Assembly: GCA_900547655.1 (NCBI GenBank)
Contig: URHQ01000035.1
Location: 1 to 19,884 of the forward strand
Direction of reading: 5' to 3'
From: an uncultured Collinsella sp.
Lineage (GTDB): Bacteria > Actinomycetota > Coriobacteriia > Coriobacteriales > Coriobacteriaceae
Length of the DNA: 19,884 nt
Program-made: the position numbers and the translations under genes
Shown: piece after piece, positions 1-7,846 of the stretch
Numbering within the stretch: the first letter of the stretch is position 1
Layout: each line of letters starts with the position of its first letter
Notes under the pieces: generated by a model
What the model was told of the DNA's origin: nothing
Databases searched by the model: none
What the model saw: the letters and a program-made list of their open reading frames with translations, nothing else

Positions 1-16
1 TGTGTATAAGAGACAG
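1..16. other. Tn5/Nextera mosaic-end adapter remnant
   Basis: Bases 1-16 (TGTGTATAAGAGACAG) are identical to the last 16 of the 19-base transposon mosaic end used in tagmentation libraries. The match stops at base 16, where GC-rich coding sequence begins. It is therefore library adapter left on the contig end and not genomic DNA. Codons read through it in the first gene are artificial. Confidence 0.95.
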
Positions 17-17
17 G

Positions 18-920
18 CTGTCACCGACGCCCGCTCCGCCGCCTCCGATGCCGCCGGCAGACGCTGCCGCTTCGCCGCATCGAGCTCCGGTCATCTGCGC
101 CATTTCGGGTTCGGGCGGTTGCGGCAAGTCGACGATCGTTGCCACCATGGCACACACATCGTCGCTGTTGGGCTTGCGTGCCGCCGTGCTCGACCTGGAC
201 CTGATGTTTGGAAACCTTTACGACTTGTTAGGCGTCGATGCTCCGCACGATATGGCGGCACTTATCGAGCCGTCGGCGGCGGGCACGCTCACCGAGCCGG
301 ATATCGTGGCCGCATCGATGCGCGTCGCCCCGGGCGTTACGCTCTGGGGTCCCGTCGCGGCGCCCGAGCAAGCTGAGCTCATGGCACGTCCGGTGGAGCT
401 ACTGCTCGATGTCCTGCGTCGCGAATCCGACGTGGTCTTTATCGATACCTCGGTCTTTTGGGGCGATGCCGTGGCGGCTGCGGTGGCGGCGAGCGACCGT
501 TGCCTGGTCGTTGGCGATGCGGCGGTGTCGTCCGCGGCATCGGCATCGCGCGTCATTGAACTGGCAAGTCGAGTAGGTGTGCCGCGCACGCGCATGAGCG
601 CCGTGTTCAACCGGTTCGGTGCGCGCGGGGCAGACGAGGACGTCGCCATGCGCTTTGGGATTGCCTGTGCGTTGAGCTCCAAGATTCGTATCGCCGATGG
701 CGGGCAGGATCTCGCCGCGCTCATGGCGTTTGGGCGCGCTGACGAGGCAGTGGGGCAGACCAGCGCTTTTGCGACCAGCGTGCGCGAGGCCACGCGCGAG
801 ATGCTCGTGGAACTGGGGTGCGCCGTCGGCCCTTGGAGCGATATGGTCGCCGACCGTGCAATGCGCACCGAACGCCCGCGTATTCGCCTTCCCTGGTCGC
901 GCGAGGGTGATCAGCGATGA
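18..920 (+). CDS. cpaE: CpaE/TadZ-like ParA/MinD-family ATPase, 5' truncated
   Basis: Partial gene cut by the contig edge. The frame is open from the adapter junction through a proline-rich stretch (PTPAPPPPMPP), which resembles the linker between an N-terminal receiver-like domain and the ATPase in CpaE/TadZ proteins. The ATG at 48 is therefore probably internal. A deviant Walker A (SGSGGCGKST) lies near bases 102-132. It is followed by a DLDLMFGNLYDLLG stretch, as in CpaE proteins (VLDLDLxFG), then FIDTS (Walker B-like) and VFNRFG. In the family this ATPase localises the Tad secretion machine at the membrane or pole. The stop overlaps the next start (ATGA, 917-920), showing coupling to cpaF. 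The assignment rests on motifs and on the neighbouring tad genes. The missing N-terminus cannot be judged. Confidence 0.85.
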   Translation: MSPTPAPPPPMPPADAAASPHRAPVICAISGSGGCGKSTIVATMAHTSSLLGLRAAVLDLDLMFGNLYDLLGVDAPHDMAALIEPSAAGTLTEPDIVAASMRVAPGVTLWGPVAAPEQAELMARPVELLLDVLRRESDVVFIDTSVFWGDAVAAAVAASDRCLVVGDAAVSSAASASRVIELASRVGVPRTRMSAVFNRFGARGADEDVAMRFGIACALSSKIRIADGGQDLAALMAFGRADEAVGQTSAFATSVREATREMLVELGCAVGPWSDMVADRAMRTERPRIRLPWSREGDQR

Positions 921-2245
921 GCCTGCAAACGAGGATTAAGGCTGCCGGCGCTGCAGCGGCGGCAGCGCCTGTAGATGCGGGGCGTCGCCGCGCGGTGAAA
1001 CGACGCACCAAACGCGCCGTGATGGACCGCATGGGTTACGACGAAGTGGCGCGTATCAGCGCCTATATCGACCCGGCACTTGCCCGCTCGGAATTGCGTC
1101 CTGCGGTGGAAGCGGCGCTCAATGTTGAGGAGCCGACCGATCTCGCGACGCCCGAGCGCGAGACTATCATCGACGAGATTTTGGATGACGTGGTGGGCTT
1201 GGGACCGTTGCAGCCGCTCATCGAGGACGACACCGTTACCGAAATCATGATCAACGGCTGCCGCTCGGCTTTCTTTGAACGCGGCGGCGTCTTGTACCCC
1301 ATCGAGCATGCGTTTGAGGATGATGAGCAGATCCGGGTGCTTATCGACCGCATCATCTCGCCACTTGGCCGCCGTATCGACGAGCGCAGCCCCATCGTCA
1401 ACGCCCGCCTCAAAACGGGCTATCGCGTCAACGCGGTGATTCCGCCTGTGGCGATTGACGGACCGATTCTCACCATCCGAAAGTTCTCGGACCGTATCTG
1501 CTCGCTGGACGAGCTTGTGGGGCTGGGGTCGCTGCCGCTTTGGTATGCGCAGCTGCTGTCGTGCGCGGTGTCGCTGCGACAGGACCTGGCGGTTGCGGGA
1601 GGCACGGGATCTGGTAAGACCACTCTGCTCAACGCGTTGTCATGCGAGATCTCCACCGGCGAGCGCATCGTGACGATCGAGGACTCTGCCGAGCTCAAGT
1701 TTGCGCATCATCCGCACGTGGTGCGCCTAGAGGCGCGCGAGGCTTCAATTGAGGGCGAGGGCGCGGTGACGATCCGCGACCTGGTGACCAATGCCCTGCG
1801 CATGCGCCCCGACCGCATCGTGGTGGGCGAGGTGCGCGGTGCCGAGTGCTGCGACATGTTGCAGGCCATGAACACGGGCCACGACGGGTCGCTCACGACG
1901 CTTCATGCGGGCTCAGAACAGGAGACCGTGGTACGTCTGACGTTGCTTGCGCGTTATGGCATCGATCTGCCGAGCGAGCTCATCGAGGAGCAGATTGCCA
2001 TGGCGCTCGACGGCATCGTGATGTCCGAGCGCCACGCCGATGGCAGGCGTTTCGTCTCCTCGTATTCGGGAGTGCGTCGCGCCGCGTCGGGCGGCGTAGA
2101 GCTCGAGCGCTATGTGACTTTCGATGCCGCCGAGCGCACCTGGACGCTTGACCGCGAGCCGCTGTTTATCGCAGAAGGCCTGCGGTCGGGGACGCTCACA
2201 CAAGAGGAGGTGGACGAATGGAGGTCGCTGTGCCCCTCGTCGTAG
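917..2245 (+). CDS. cpaF: CpaF/TadA family pilus assembly ATPase
   Basis: 442-residue secretion ATPase that powers Tad/Flp pilus assembly as a cytoplasmic hexamer. The residues up to about 80 form an Ala/Arg-rich N-terminus and helical region. The T2SE core follows, with LGPLQPLIEDDTVTEIMING near 95-115, Walker A GGTGSGKTT near 228-236, an Asp-box-like IVTIEDSAEL near 252-261, and Walker B RPDRIVVGEVRGAE near 297-310. The DGSLTTLHAGS histidine box comes just after. This order and length are typical of TadA/CpaF rather than PilB, which has an extra N-terminal domain. The start overlaps the cpaE stop by 4 bases, and the 3' end overlaps tadB by 28 bases. Confidence 0.95.
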   Translation: MSLQTRIKAAGAAAAAAPVDAGRRRAVKRRTKRAVMDRMGYDEVARISAYIDPALARSELRPAVEAALNVEEPTDLATPERETIIDEILDDVVGLGPLQPLIEDDTVTEIMINGCRSAFFERGGVLYPIEHAFEDDEQIRVLIDRIISPLGRRIDERSPIVNARLKTGYRVNAVIPPVAIDGPILTIRKFSDRICSLDELVGLGSLPLWYAQLLSCAVSLRQDLAVAGGTGSGKTTLLNALSCEISTGERIVTIEDSAELKFAHHPHVVRLEAREASIEGEGAVTIRDLVTNALRMRPDRIVVGEVRGAECCDMLQAMNTGHDGSLTTLHAGSEQETVVRLTLLARYGIDLPSELIEEQIAMALDGIVMSERHADGRRFVSSYSGVRRAASGGVELERYVTFDAAERTWTLDREPLFIAEGLRSGTLTQEEVDEWRSLCPSS

Positions 2246-3144
2246 GGGGCTTGGCAGGGTTTTCTGTTGCGACGGCATGCGGGGCGGAACCTCGTGTGCC
2301 GCAGGTGCCGCCGGCGGAGCTGGCGCGTCAGGCGCTCGAGACGGTGGCAGAGAAGCTGCCGCGTGAGCTGGTGGAAAACGATCTGCTGAAAAAGATCGCC
2401 CGTTCGTGGGCATCGCTGGCTCCGGCGCATCGCCTTGGCCTCGTGATCGAAGATGCTTCGGGGCGTTTGGCGTTTCTGCTGCTCTCGAGCGGTGTCTGCT
2501 GCATTTTACTAACGATGGTGTCGTTATCGCCCCTCGGATTTGCCTTGGGACTTGTTGCTCCGTTTGCCGCTGGCGCCGCTCGGGATGGCTTTGAGAGCCG
2601 GCGCGAGCAACACGATGCAGAAGAGGCCATGCCCGAGGCGTTTACCGCACTTTCCATGTCGCTTGCCTCGGGACATTCGCTGGCCCAGGGCATGCGCTTT
2701 GTGGGCGCGCATGCGCAAGAACCGGTGCATACCGAGTTTTTGCGGGTGGCGGCGGCGATCGATTGCGGCATCTCGGCGACCGACGCGCTCGATGACTTGC
2801 TCGTGCGCATCGACGCCCCCGGCCTTTCGCTTGTCACCTTGGCGCTTAAGGTGTCTCAGCGCACCGGTGCTCCGCTTGCCGACTTACTGTCCGAGGCGTC
2901 GAGCATGGTGGGGGAGCGCATTGAGCTCAAGCGCCGCCTGGATGTTAAGACGTCGCAGGCTCGCATGTCTGCGCATATGGTCGCGGCGATGCCGGCGGGC
3001 ATGTGCGCGGTGTTGGCGCTGCTTTCGGCAGATTTTCGTCGCGGTCTTGCGACGCCTGCCGGCGCGGGCGCTGTGGTGCTGGGTCTTGCCCTCAACGCCG
3101 TTGCCCTGGTGGTTATCCGGCGCATTATGCGGGTGGAGCTGTGA
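2218..3144 (+). CDS. tadB: TadB-like type II secretion F-domain platform protein
   Basis: 308 residues. Hydrophobic stretches near residues 82-120 are followed by a cytoplasmic T2SF domain (EEAMPEAFTALSMSLASGHSLAQGM, residues about 138-162; helical to about 250). Two C-terminal membrane segments (about 252-270 and 280-300) complete the TadB/GspF pattern. In the family, TadB and TadC form the inner-membrane platform on which CpaF acts. The ATG at 2218 is chosen because GAGGAGG sits about 7 bases upstream, inside the cpaF 3' end. It overlaps cpaF by 28 bases. The stop overlaps the GTG start of tadC (GTGA, 3141-3144). Confidence 0.9.
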   Translation: MEVAVPLVVGGLAGFSVATACGAEPRVPQVPPAELARQALETVAEKLPRELVENDLLKKIARSWASLAPAHRLGLVIEDASGRLAFLLLSSGVCCILLTMVSLSPLGFALGLVAPFAAGAARDGFESRREQHDAEEAMPEAFTALSMSLASGHSLAQGMRFVGAHAQEPVHTEFLRVAAAIDCGISATDALDDLLVRIDAPGLSLVTLALKVSQRTGAPLADLLSEASSMVGERIELKRRLDVKTSQARMSAHMVAAMPAGMCAVLALLSADFRRGLATPAGAGAVVLGLALNAVALVVIRRIMRVEL

Positions 3145-3782
3145 GCGCCCCGGTTGCAGTTGCGGCTTGCCTGTGCGCTCTGAGTGTATTTGTCGCGACG
3201 GGTTTGGATCGGGCGGATGCACGCAAGATCGCAGAGGCCTGCAAGCGCGAGGCGGTGCTGGTCGCTGCCGCGGGTCGCTCGGTGGTCGATGCTCTGACCG
3301 CGCGAATGAAGGGCGCGGTTGGAGCGGGCGGCCCGGCGCGAGTGTCGCTCGGCGAAGTGTCCGAGATGATCGATGTTGTGCGCTTGGGTCTTTCGGCCGG
3401 TCTTTCGTTTGATGCGGCGCTTGAGATTTTCTGCGCCAACCGCCGGTCAGTGCTGGCTCTTCGACTTGAGCGGGCCTGCATGGCGTGGCAGGTGGGCGTG
3501 GGCACGCGTGAGGACGAGTTGTTGGCCGCCGCGCGCGACCTGGACGTGCGAGCGCTCGAGACCTTTGCCACCACGGTGGGGCAGGCGCTCGCCCTGGGTG
3601 CCCCACTTTCCGAGACGCTGGCCGCTCAAAGTCGCGAGATCCGTGCGGCTCATCGCGCCGCGGTCGAGCGCGAGATTGAGCGTGCGCCCGTCAAGCTGCT
3701 GATTCCCACCGGCACGCTCATCTTGCCGGCGTTGCTTCTGTCCATATTGGGCCCGCTGCTGGGAGCAGGCGGGATGATGTAG
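3141..3782 (+). CDS. tadC: TadC-like type II secretion F-domain platform protein
   Basis: 213 residues from a GTG at 3141 that overlaps the tadB stop (GTGA) with GGTGGAG just upstream. The frame is open further upstream, but an earlier start would lie deep inside tadB. There is an N-terminal hydrophobic segment (residues about 4-20). A T2SF core follows (MIDVVRLGLSAGLSFDAALE near 78-97, TFATTVGQALALGAPLSETL near 141-160) with a C-terminal membrane helix (LLIPTGTLILPALLLSILGP). It is shorter than many TadC proteins (about 280-300) but keeps the core. It is the partner of TadB in the pilus platform. Confidence 0.88.
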   Translation: MSAPVAVAACLCALSVFVATGLDRADARKIAEACKREAVLVAAAGRSVVDALTARMKGAVGAGGPARVSLGEVSEMIDVVRLGLSAGLSFDAALEIFCANRRSVLALRLERACMAWQVGVGTREDELLAAARDLDVRALETFATTVGQALALGAPLSETLAAQSREIRAAHRAAVEREIERAPVKLLIPTGTLILPALLLSILGPLLGAGGMM

Positions 3783-3792
3783 GGAGGAATAC

Positions 3793-4026
3793 ATGAACAC
3801 GATGGTCGAAGTTGCTGACAAGGCTTGGAACTGGGCTTTTTGCCGGGCGATCCGCGCTCGCCAGCATGCCAAGGAGCTGTTGCGGGAGGAGAGCGCGCAG
3901 GGTACCACCGAGTACGCCATTTTGGTGGGCGTGCTTGTGGTGATCGCGATCATTGCCATCGTTGCATTTAAAGGCAAGGTCCAAGATCTATGGAACGCTA
4001 TCAGCGAGGGCATCAACAGCCTGTAG
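3793..4026 (+). CDS. flp: Flp-family type IVb pilin (major pilin candidate)
   Basis: 77 residues. A long charged leader (about 36 residues) ends in REESA, followed by QGTTEYAILVGVLVVIAIIA, the hydrophobic pilin helix. Cleavage after Ala puts Glu at +5 and Tyr at +6, the hallmark of Flp pilins. A short amphipathic tail (KVQDLWNAISEGINSL) ends the protein. GGGAGGA is 5 bases upstream of the ATG, one of the best ribosome sites in the operon, as expected for the abundant subunit. It lies 10 bases after tadC. The processing peptidase (CpaA/TadV) is not in the window and may lie upstream of the contig edge. Confidence 0.92.
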   Translation: MNTMVEVADKAWNWAFCRAIRARQHAKELLREESAQGTTEYAILVGVLVVIAIIAIVAFKGKVQDLWNAISEGINSL

Positions 4027-4553
4027 AGGGCGAGCGCCCCATCGGGGTGCTGCTGGTGTTTGCTTGCCTGACCGTGGCGATAGCGGCGGTGCTTTGGGGG
4101 CTTAACGCCGCGCGGCAGCAGCGTCCTGGGGCCGCCTTCGATTCGGGCTCAGATTCGGCGGTGGCGTCTCAAAAAGATGAGATGCGAGATGCGGACGATT
4201 CGGATGTCGCTGTCACGGCGCAAACCTTTCTGCGGACGCTCGACAAGCGGTCTGGCGCTGCGACGGATTCGCCTGAGGGCAACGCGATTGCGGTCCGGCT
4301 TGCATGGTCCGAGGACCGACCGATGACCGAGGCAGCGGCGGATATGTTGCGCGCCTACCGCGAGGTGCCAACGGCCCAGCTCGCCCTGAGCGGCTATCTC
4401 GATATTAAGGGCAACGTATGGGGCGCCATCGTGCGCGATGGGCGCGGCTGGGTCGATATGGTGACGGTTGCCGCGGATGCTGGCGATGCTTCGTGTCGTC
4501 TGCGCGCCGTGCGTCTGGTCCCGCAAACAATAAGCTCAAAGGAGGGATCGTGA
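3990..4553 (+). CDS. Unrecognised single-pass membrane protein of the Tad operon
   Basis: 187 residues; I do not recognise the family. A short basic N-terminus is followed by one hydrophobic helix (about residues 19-40, VLLVFACLTVAIAAVLWGLN). An acidic linker (about 50-75) and a small predicted exported domain follow (DVAVTAQTFLRTL; LSGYLDIKGNVWGAIVRDGRGWVDMV). There is no prepilin-type site. The ATG at 3990 overlaps flp by 37 bases with only a weak ribosome site. A GTG at 4047 would start just before the helix and cannot be excluded. Its position between two pilin genes suggests a role in pilus assembly or anchoring (inference). Confidence 0.75.
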   Translation: MERYQRGHQQPVEGERPIGVLLVFACLTVAIAAVLWGLNAARQQRPGAAFDSGSDSAVASQKDEMRDADDSDVAVTAQTFLRTLDKRSGAATDSPEGNAIAVRLAWSEDRPMTEAAADMLRAYREVPTAQLALSGYLDIKGNVWGAIVRDGRGWVDMVTVAADAGDASCRLRAVRLVPQTISSKEGS

Positions 4554-4554
4554 A

Positions 4555-4773
4555 ATGCATGGCGTTCTGCGTGAGGAATCTGCCCAGGCGACGGTCGAAT
4601 ACGCCATCGTCACGGTGGCGCTGCTATCGATCGTGCTGGCGATTGTGGGACTTTGGCGTGCTGGCACCGATGGACGCTTGGCGGCGCTGGTTGAGCGGGC
4701 GGCATCCCATGGAGTTACCTCGACGTCGGTTATCGACGCCGCTGCGGGCGCTAAGGACATCGCGTTGTATTGA
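4555..4773 (+). CDS. Second Flp-like pilin or minor pilin
   Basis: 72 residues. The short leader MHGVLREESA precedes QATVEYAIVTVALLSIVLAIVGLW. As in the first pilin, cleavage after Ala places Glu at +5 and Tyr at +6. The mature C-terminal region (RAGTDGRLAALVERAASHG...) is longer and differs from that of the 3793-4026 pilin, so this may be a minor or alternative subunit. AAAGGAGGG lies about 8-10 bases before the ATG. The gene follows the 3990-4553 gene by 1 base, and the TadE-like gene starts inside its 3' end. Confidence 0.85.
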   Translation: MHGVLREESAQATVEYAIVTVALLSIVLAIVGLWRAGTDGRLAALVERAASHGVTSTSVIDAAAGAKDIALY

Positions 4774-5245
4774 TATCGCGCGCGAGGACCGGGCGCAGTC
4801 TACGGTCGAGGCCGCTTTTTTGCTGCCGACGTTTCTGATGCTCATTCTTCTCTCACTGCAACCGGTGTGCCTGCTTTATACGCGCGCGGTCATGGAGTCT
4901 GCCGCCGCCGAGACCGCGCGGCTCATGACCACGACGACGGCGGAGGACGACGATCTTAAGGAGTTCACCCGCCGCCGGCTTGCCGCAGTGCCCAACGTTT
5001 CGATCTTTCATGCCGGCGGGCCGTTGTCGTGGGATATCGAGCTTGGTCGGGCCGATGCGGGTGGCGTCTCGTCCGTGTCCGTTTCCGGCGAGGTCAAGCC
5101 GTTGCCTGTGATCGGTGCGTTTGCGCAGGCTATGGGTGGTACCGCCGAGGGCGGCTACGTTGAGCTCAAGGTCGATGTCTCGTATCAATCACGTCCCGAA
5201 TGGCTGGAGGGAGATTATGATTCGTGGATTGCTGCATGGGATTAA
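4709..5245 (+). CDS. tadE: TadE-like pseudopilin
   Basis: 178 residues if started at the ATG at 4709. The leader MELPRRRLSTPLRALRTSRC... ends in AREDRA, followed by QSTVEAAFLLPTFLMLILLSLQ, the TadE-type helix with Glu at +5 of the predicted site. The extracytoplasmic part contains RAVMESAAAETARLM, a typical TadE segment, and a small beta-rich tail. The start is uncertain. The ATG at 4709 has no clear ribosome site and overlaps the preceding pilin by 65 bases, so translational coupling or a rare start nearer 4769 is possible. It overlaps the next gene by 29 bases. Confidence 0.82.
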   Translation: MELPRRRLSTPLRALRTSRCIDIAREDRAQSTVEAAFLLPTFLMLILLSLQPVCLLYTRAVMESAAAETARLMTTTTAEDDDLKEFTRRRLAAVPNVSIFHAGGPLSWDIELGRADAGGVSSVSVSGEVKPLPVIGAFAQAMGGTAEGGYVELKVDVSYQSRPEWLEGDYDSWIAAWD

Positions 5246-7370
5246 GCGTTTCTGGTCTAGACGCGTTTTGACGCGCCGTCCGAGCTGCCATCGCAAGCGA
5301 GGCGGCTTTATGGGCCGCGCCGGTGTTGATCTGTTTATCGAAGACGGCGCCTATACCACGCTTTCTTCTGCCGTGGTCATCCTAGTGGTGCTCACGTTGT
5401 TGTTTTCGTCGACCGCGGCGATATGGAGCATGTCGCGTGCCGGGGATGCTCAGGTGGCGGCCGATAGCGGCGCGCTGGCGGGTGCCAACGTAGTGTCGTC
5501 CTATCACACGGCTGCCACGGTGGTTGATGCGAGCATCTTGAGTTTGGGCCTGGCGGGGTTTGCCACGATCGGGACGGGCCTGGTCGCCATCCTCATCCCG
5601 GGTGCCGAACCAGTTGCCGGCAATATGGTCGACACCGGGATTGAGATCATTAAAACGCGCAACAAGTTTGCCAAAAGCGCATCGGAAGGCTTACAGAAAA
5701 TCGAGACGGCTCTGCCGTATCTGATCGCCGCGCGTGCCACGCAGGCGGTGTCGGCGCAGGATACCGATAGTGTGACCTATACCGGTACGGCGCTTGCCGT
5801 GCCCAGGACATCCGAGTCGGACTTCGCTGCGCTCAAAGGGTCAGAGATTTCGACCGATACCATTAAAGGCACATCAGATGATTTAGAGCGTGCGGCCGAG
5901 GAGCTGCGGAAGGCTTCTGAGGACACGGCGAAGGCTAAAGAGCGCGCTTGGCTGGCGGATTGTGGTGGGTCGGACAAGGGCTCAGTCAGCAGCTGTTCTT
6001 GCATGTGGGAGCGTGCGAAAAGCCTAGCGGATCTCTCTGGTGCTCAAAATCCACATTACGCTTCGAGCGTTACGTGGGAGCCGCAAGTGGCGCTCGATCG
6101 CGCGAAGGCCTACTATCGCCAGCGCCTGGCAAATGAGAAACCGCTTGGCGAGGGTCCGGAAAAACAGGCAGATTCTGCTGCACGAAAGGTGTTCTTCGCT
6201 TATGCGAGTGAAGAAGTCGAGCGGGCATATATAACTGAAAAGGACGGCAAAGTTTCCGCCCGCATCCCTTTCCTTCCGCGAAATCCAGATGAGGCGCGGA
6301 CGACTGAACTCTATACCGATGCGCGTTGGCCCACGAGTGAAGTAGATAAAGTTACCTATTTGCATTATGGGACTGACTGTCCAAATTACAAAAAAGGAAA
6401 GCCGGGTGGGCTGGCATCCGTCGCAGATTTTGACGGTCACGAAACGTGTGGCGAATGCCATTTCGGTGTGTCGTCTTTAGGGTACGTTGCGATTGCAACG
6501 ACTTCTGTCGAAAGGGGCTTCGAATACCATTTTGACAAGTTCAAAGACGCCCTGGAAGACTACGTTAAATGCCGCAACAAAGAACTCGAACTTGAGCGCC
6601 AGACCGAGGATGAGGCCGACCGTGCGGGCAATGCGTTTGACCAGGCCATTAAAGCGCTTTCGGGCGAGCGCCCGCGTATCGCTCCGCCCGGTCGCAACGG
6701 CGTGGTCGCCTTTGCGGTTTCGGGTGCCATCTCGAGCCCCGATGAGCTCAACTCTTCGTTTAACACGGCAGTCAGGCTTGGCGATCGCGGTGCTATCTCT
6801 GCCGCGGTGCTGGCGCCCGATGAGGCGACGGCGCAAAACAACGTGCTTTCGCGATTTTTCTCGACATTGAAGGAACGCTCGGGCGGCGTTGCCGGCGTGC
6901 TCGACGGCGTCATGGATGTTTGGGGACGGCTACTCGTGGGATACGGTGATATCCAAGGCTCAGCCGACGAACTTATGGACGAGATGATTAAAGGCCTAGG
7001 AGGGGGCAGCGGCGCGTTGGGCTCCATCGCATCGTGGCTCGGCGATACCGTTTCGGCGTCCGTGGCGGCGCTGGGTTTGGAACCGTGCGACTTGCGCCTG
7101 CGAAAGCCGGTGCTGACCGATTCCGCCAATATCATTAAGAGTCCGGGGTCTGACATTGCGGGTCTCTCTCAAGCGCAAGACAAGCTGCGAAGTATTCCGT
7201 TGGGCGTGACCGATCCCAAGGCGCTTTGCGAGGCGTTGGAATATCAAGTCGAACGCACCATTAGTGGTACGGTGTTCACACTTGCGGAGATTCCTCTGCC
7301 CGGCGGCGGCTCCATCCCGCTCACCGTCGATGTCGCCACGCTGGTTGGCGCTCTGGGCGGTGGGTCGTAA
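5217..7370 (+). CDS. Large TadG-like Tad pilus-associated protein
   Basis: 717 residues from the ATG at 5217, chosen for GGAGGGA about 5 bases upstream. The N-terminus is basic. Then EDGAYTTLSSAVVILVVLTLLF (residues about 41-62) leads into DAQVAADSGALAGANVV, the signature of TadE/TadG-like (Flp pilus assembly) proteins. A second hydrophobic Gly-rich stretch lies at about 100-130. The middle (about 215-460) is charged, with several cysteines: CGGSDKGSVSSCSC, TDCPNY, and C411-G-E-C414-H415. Helical segments follow, for example NKELELERQTEDEADRAGN. GC drops to about 50% at 6181-6540 by hand count. Its ectodomain is probably surface exposed; the exact role is unknown. The stop overlaps the next start by one base (TAATG). 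Confidence 0.8.
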   Translation: MIRGLLHGIKRFWSRRVLTRRPSCHRKRGGFMGRAGVDLFIEDGAYTTLSSAVVILVVLTLLFSSTAAIWSMSRAGDAQVAADSGALAGANVVSSYHTAATVVDASILSLGLAGFATIGTGLVAILIPGAEPVAGNMVDTGIEIIKTRNKFAKSASEGLQKIETALPYLIAARATQAVSAQDTDSVTYTGTALAVPRTSESDFAALKGSEISTDTIKGTSDDLERAAEELRKASEDTAKAKERAWLADCGGSDKGSVSSCSCMWERAKSLADLSGAQNPHYASSVTWEPQVALDRAKAYYRQRLANEKPLGEGPEKQADSAARKVFFAYASEEVERAYITEKDGKVSARIPFLPRNPDEARTTELYTDARWPTSEVDKVTYLHYGTDCPNYKKGKPGGLASVADFDGHETCGECHFGVSSLGYVAIATTSVERGFEYHFDKFKDALEDYVKCRNKELELERQTEDEADRAGNAFDQAIKALSGERPRIAPPGRNGVVAFAVSGAISSPDELNSSFNTAVRLGDRGAISAAVLAPDEATAQNNVLSRFFSTLKERSGGVAGVLDGVMDVWGRLLVGYGDIQGSADELMDEMIKGLGGGSGALGSIASWLGDTVSASVAALGLEPCDLRLRKPVLTDSANIIKSPGSDIAGLSQAQDKLRSIPLGVTDPKALCEALEYQVERTISGTVFTLAEIPLPGGGSIPLTVDVATLVGALGGGS

Positions 7371-7846
7371 TGAGTATCCGCATGCGTCTGCGCGAGGAGC
7401 GCGCCCAAGCGACGGTGGAGATGGCAGTGGTTACGCCCGTTTTGCTGGTGCTGGCACTCATCGTGTACAACGTCATGATCTTTGCCAGCGCTGTCGCGCG
7501 CTTCGACCGCGTGGTGCCCGACATCGTGCTAGCGCATGCCGTGGCGTCGGAGGGGGAGGGCGACGAAAGCTCTGCCGATGCCTCGGCGACGGTTCAGGCT
7601 CAAATTCTGAATGCCATGGAAGGCTATGACTTGCAGATCGAAGTGTCGAGCGAGCAAGGCGCGAAGGCATCGGATGGTGGCCTGCTCTCCCTATCCGGTA
7701 CGTTTAGGACCTACACCTGCACCATGCACTATGAGCCGTGGCCGACTTCTCTCAGCATCGCTGGCGTTCCGCTGGGGGCGCCGACAACGTTGTCGCACGA
7801 GCGTGCGGTGACGGTCGATCCATGGCGTCCGGGGGTGGTCATGTGA
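7370..7846 (+). CDS. TadE-like pseudopilin, second copy
   Basis: 158 residues. The short leader MSIRMRLREERA precedes QATVEMAVVTPVLLVLALIVYN, with Glu at +5 of the predicted cleavage site and a hydrophobic helix. The rest is a small exported domain (GYDLQIEVSSEQG, LSGTFRTYTCTMHYEPWP), compatible with a TadE/TadF-type minor subunit. It starts on the last base of the TadG-like gene and ends in a GTGA overlap with the DUF192 gene. TadE versus TadF cannot be separated by eye. Confidence 0.8.
   Translation: MSIRMRLREERAQATVEMAVVTPVLLVLALIVYNVMIFASAVARFDRVVPDIVLAHAVASEGEGDESSADASATVQAQILNAMEGYDLQIEVSSEQGAKASDGGLLSLSGTFRTYTCTMHYEPWPTSLSIAGVPLGAPTTLSHERAVTVDPWRPGVVM

Noticed and set aside
3003..3140. 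Longer TadC starting at the ATG at 3003
   Set aside because: It would overlap tadB by 142 bases and encodes a Cys/Arg/Gly-rich shadow. The GTG at 3141 forms the usual GTGA coupling and directly precedes the hydrophobic N-terminus.
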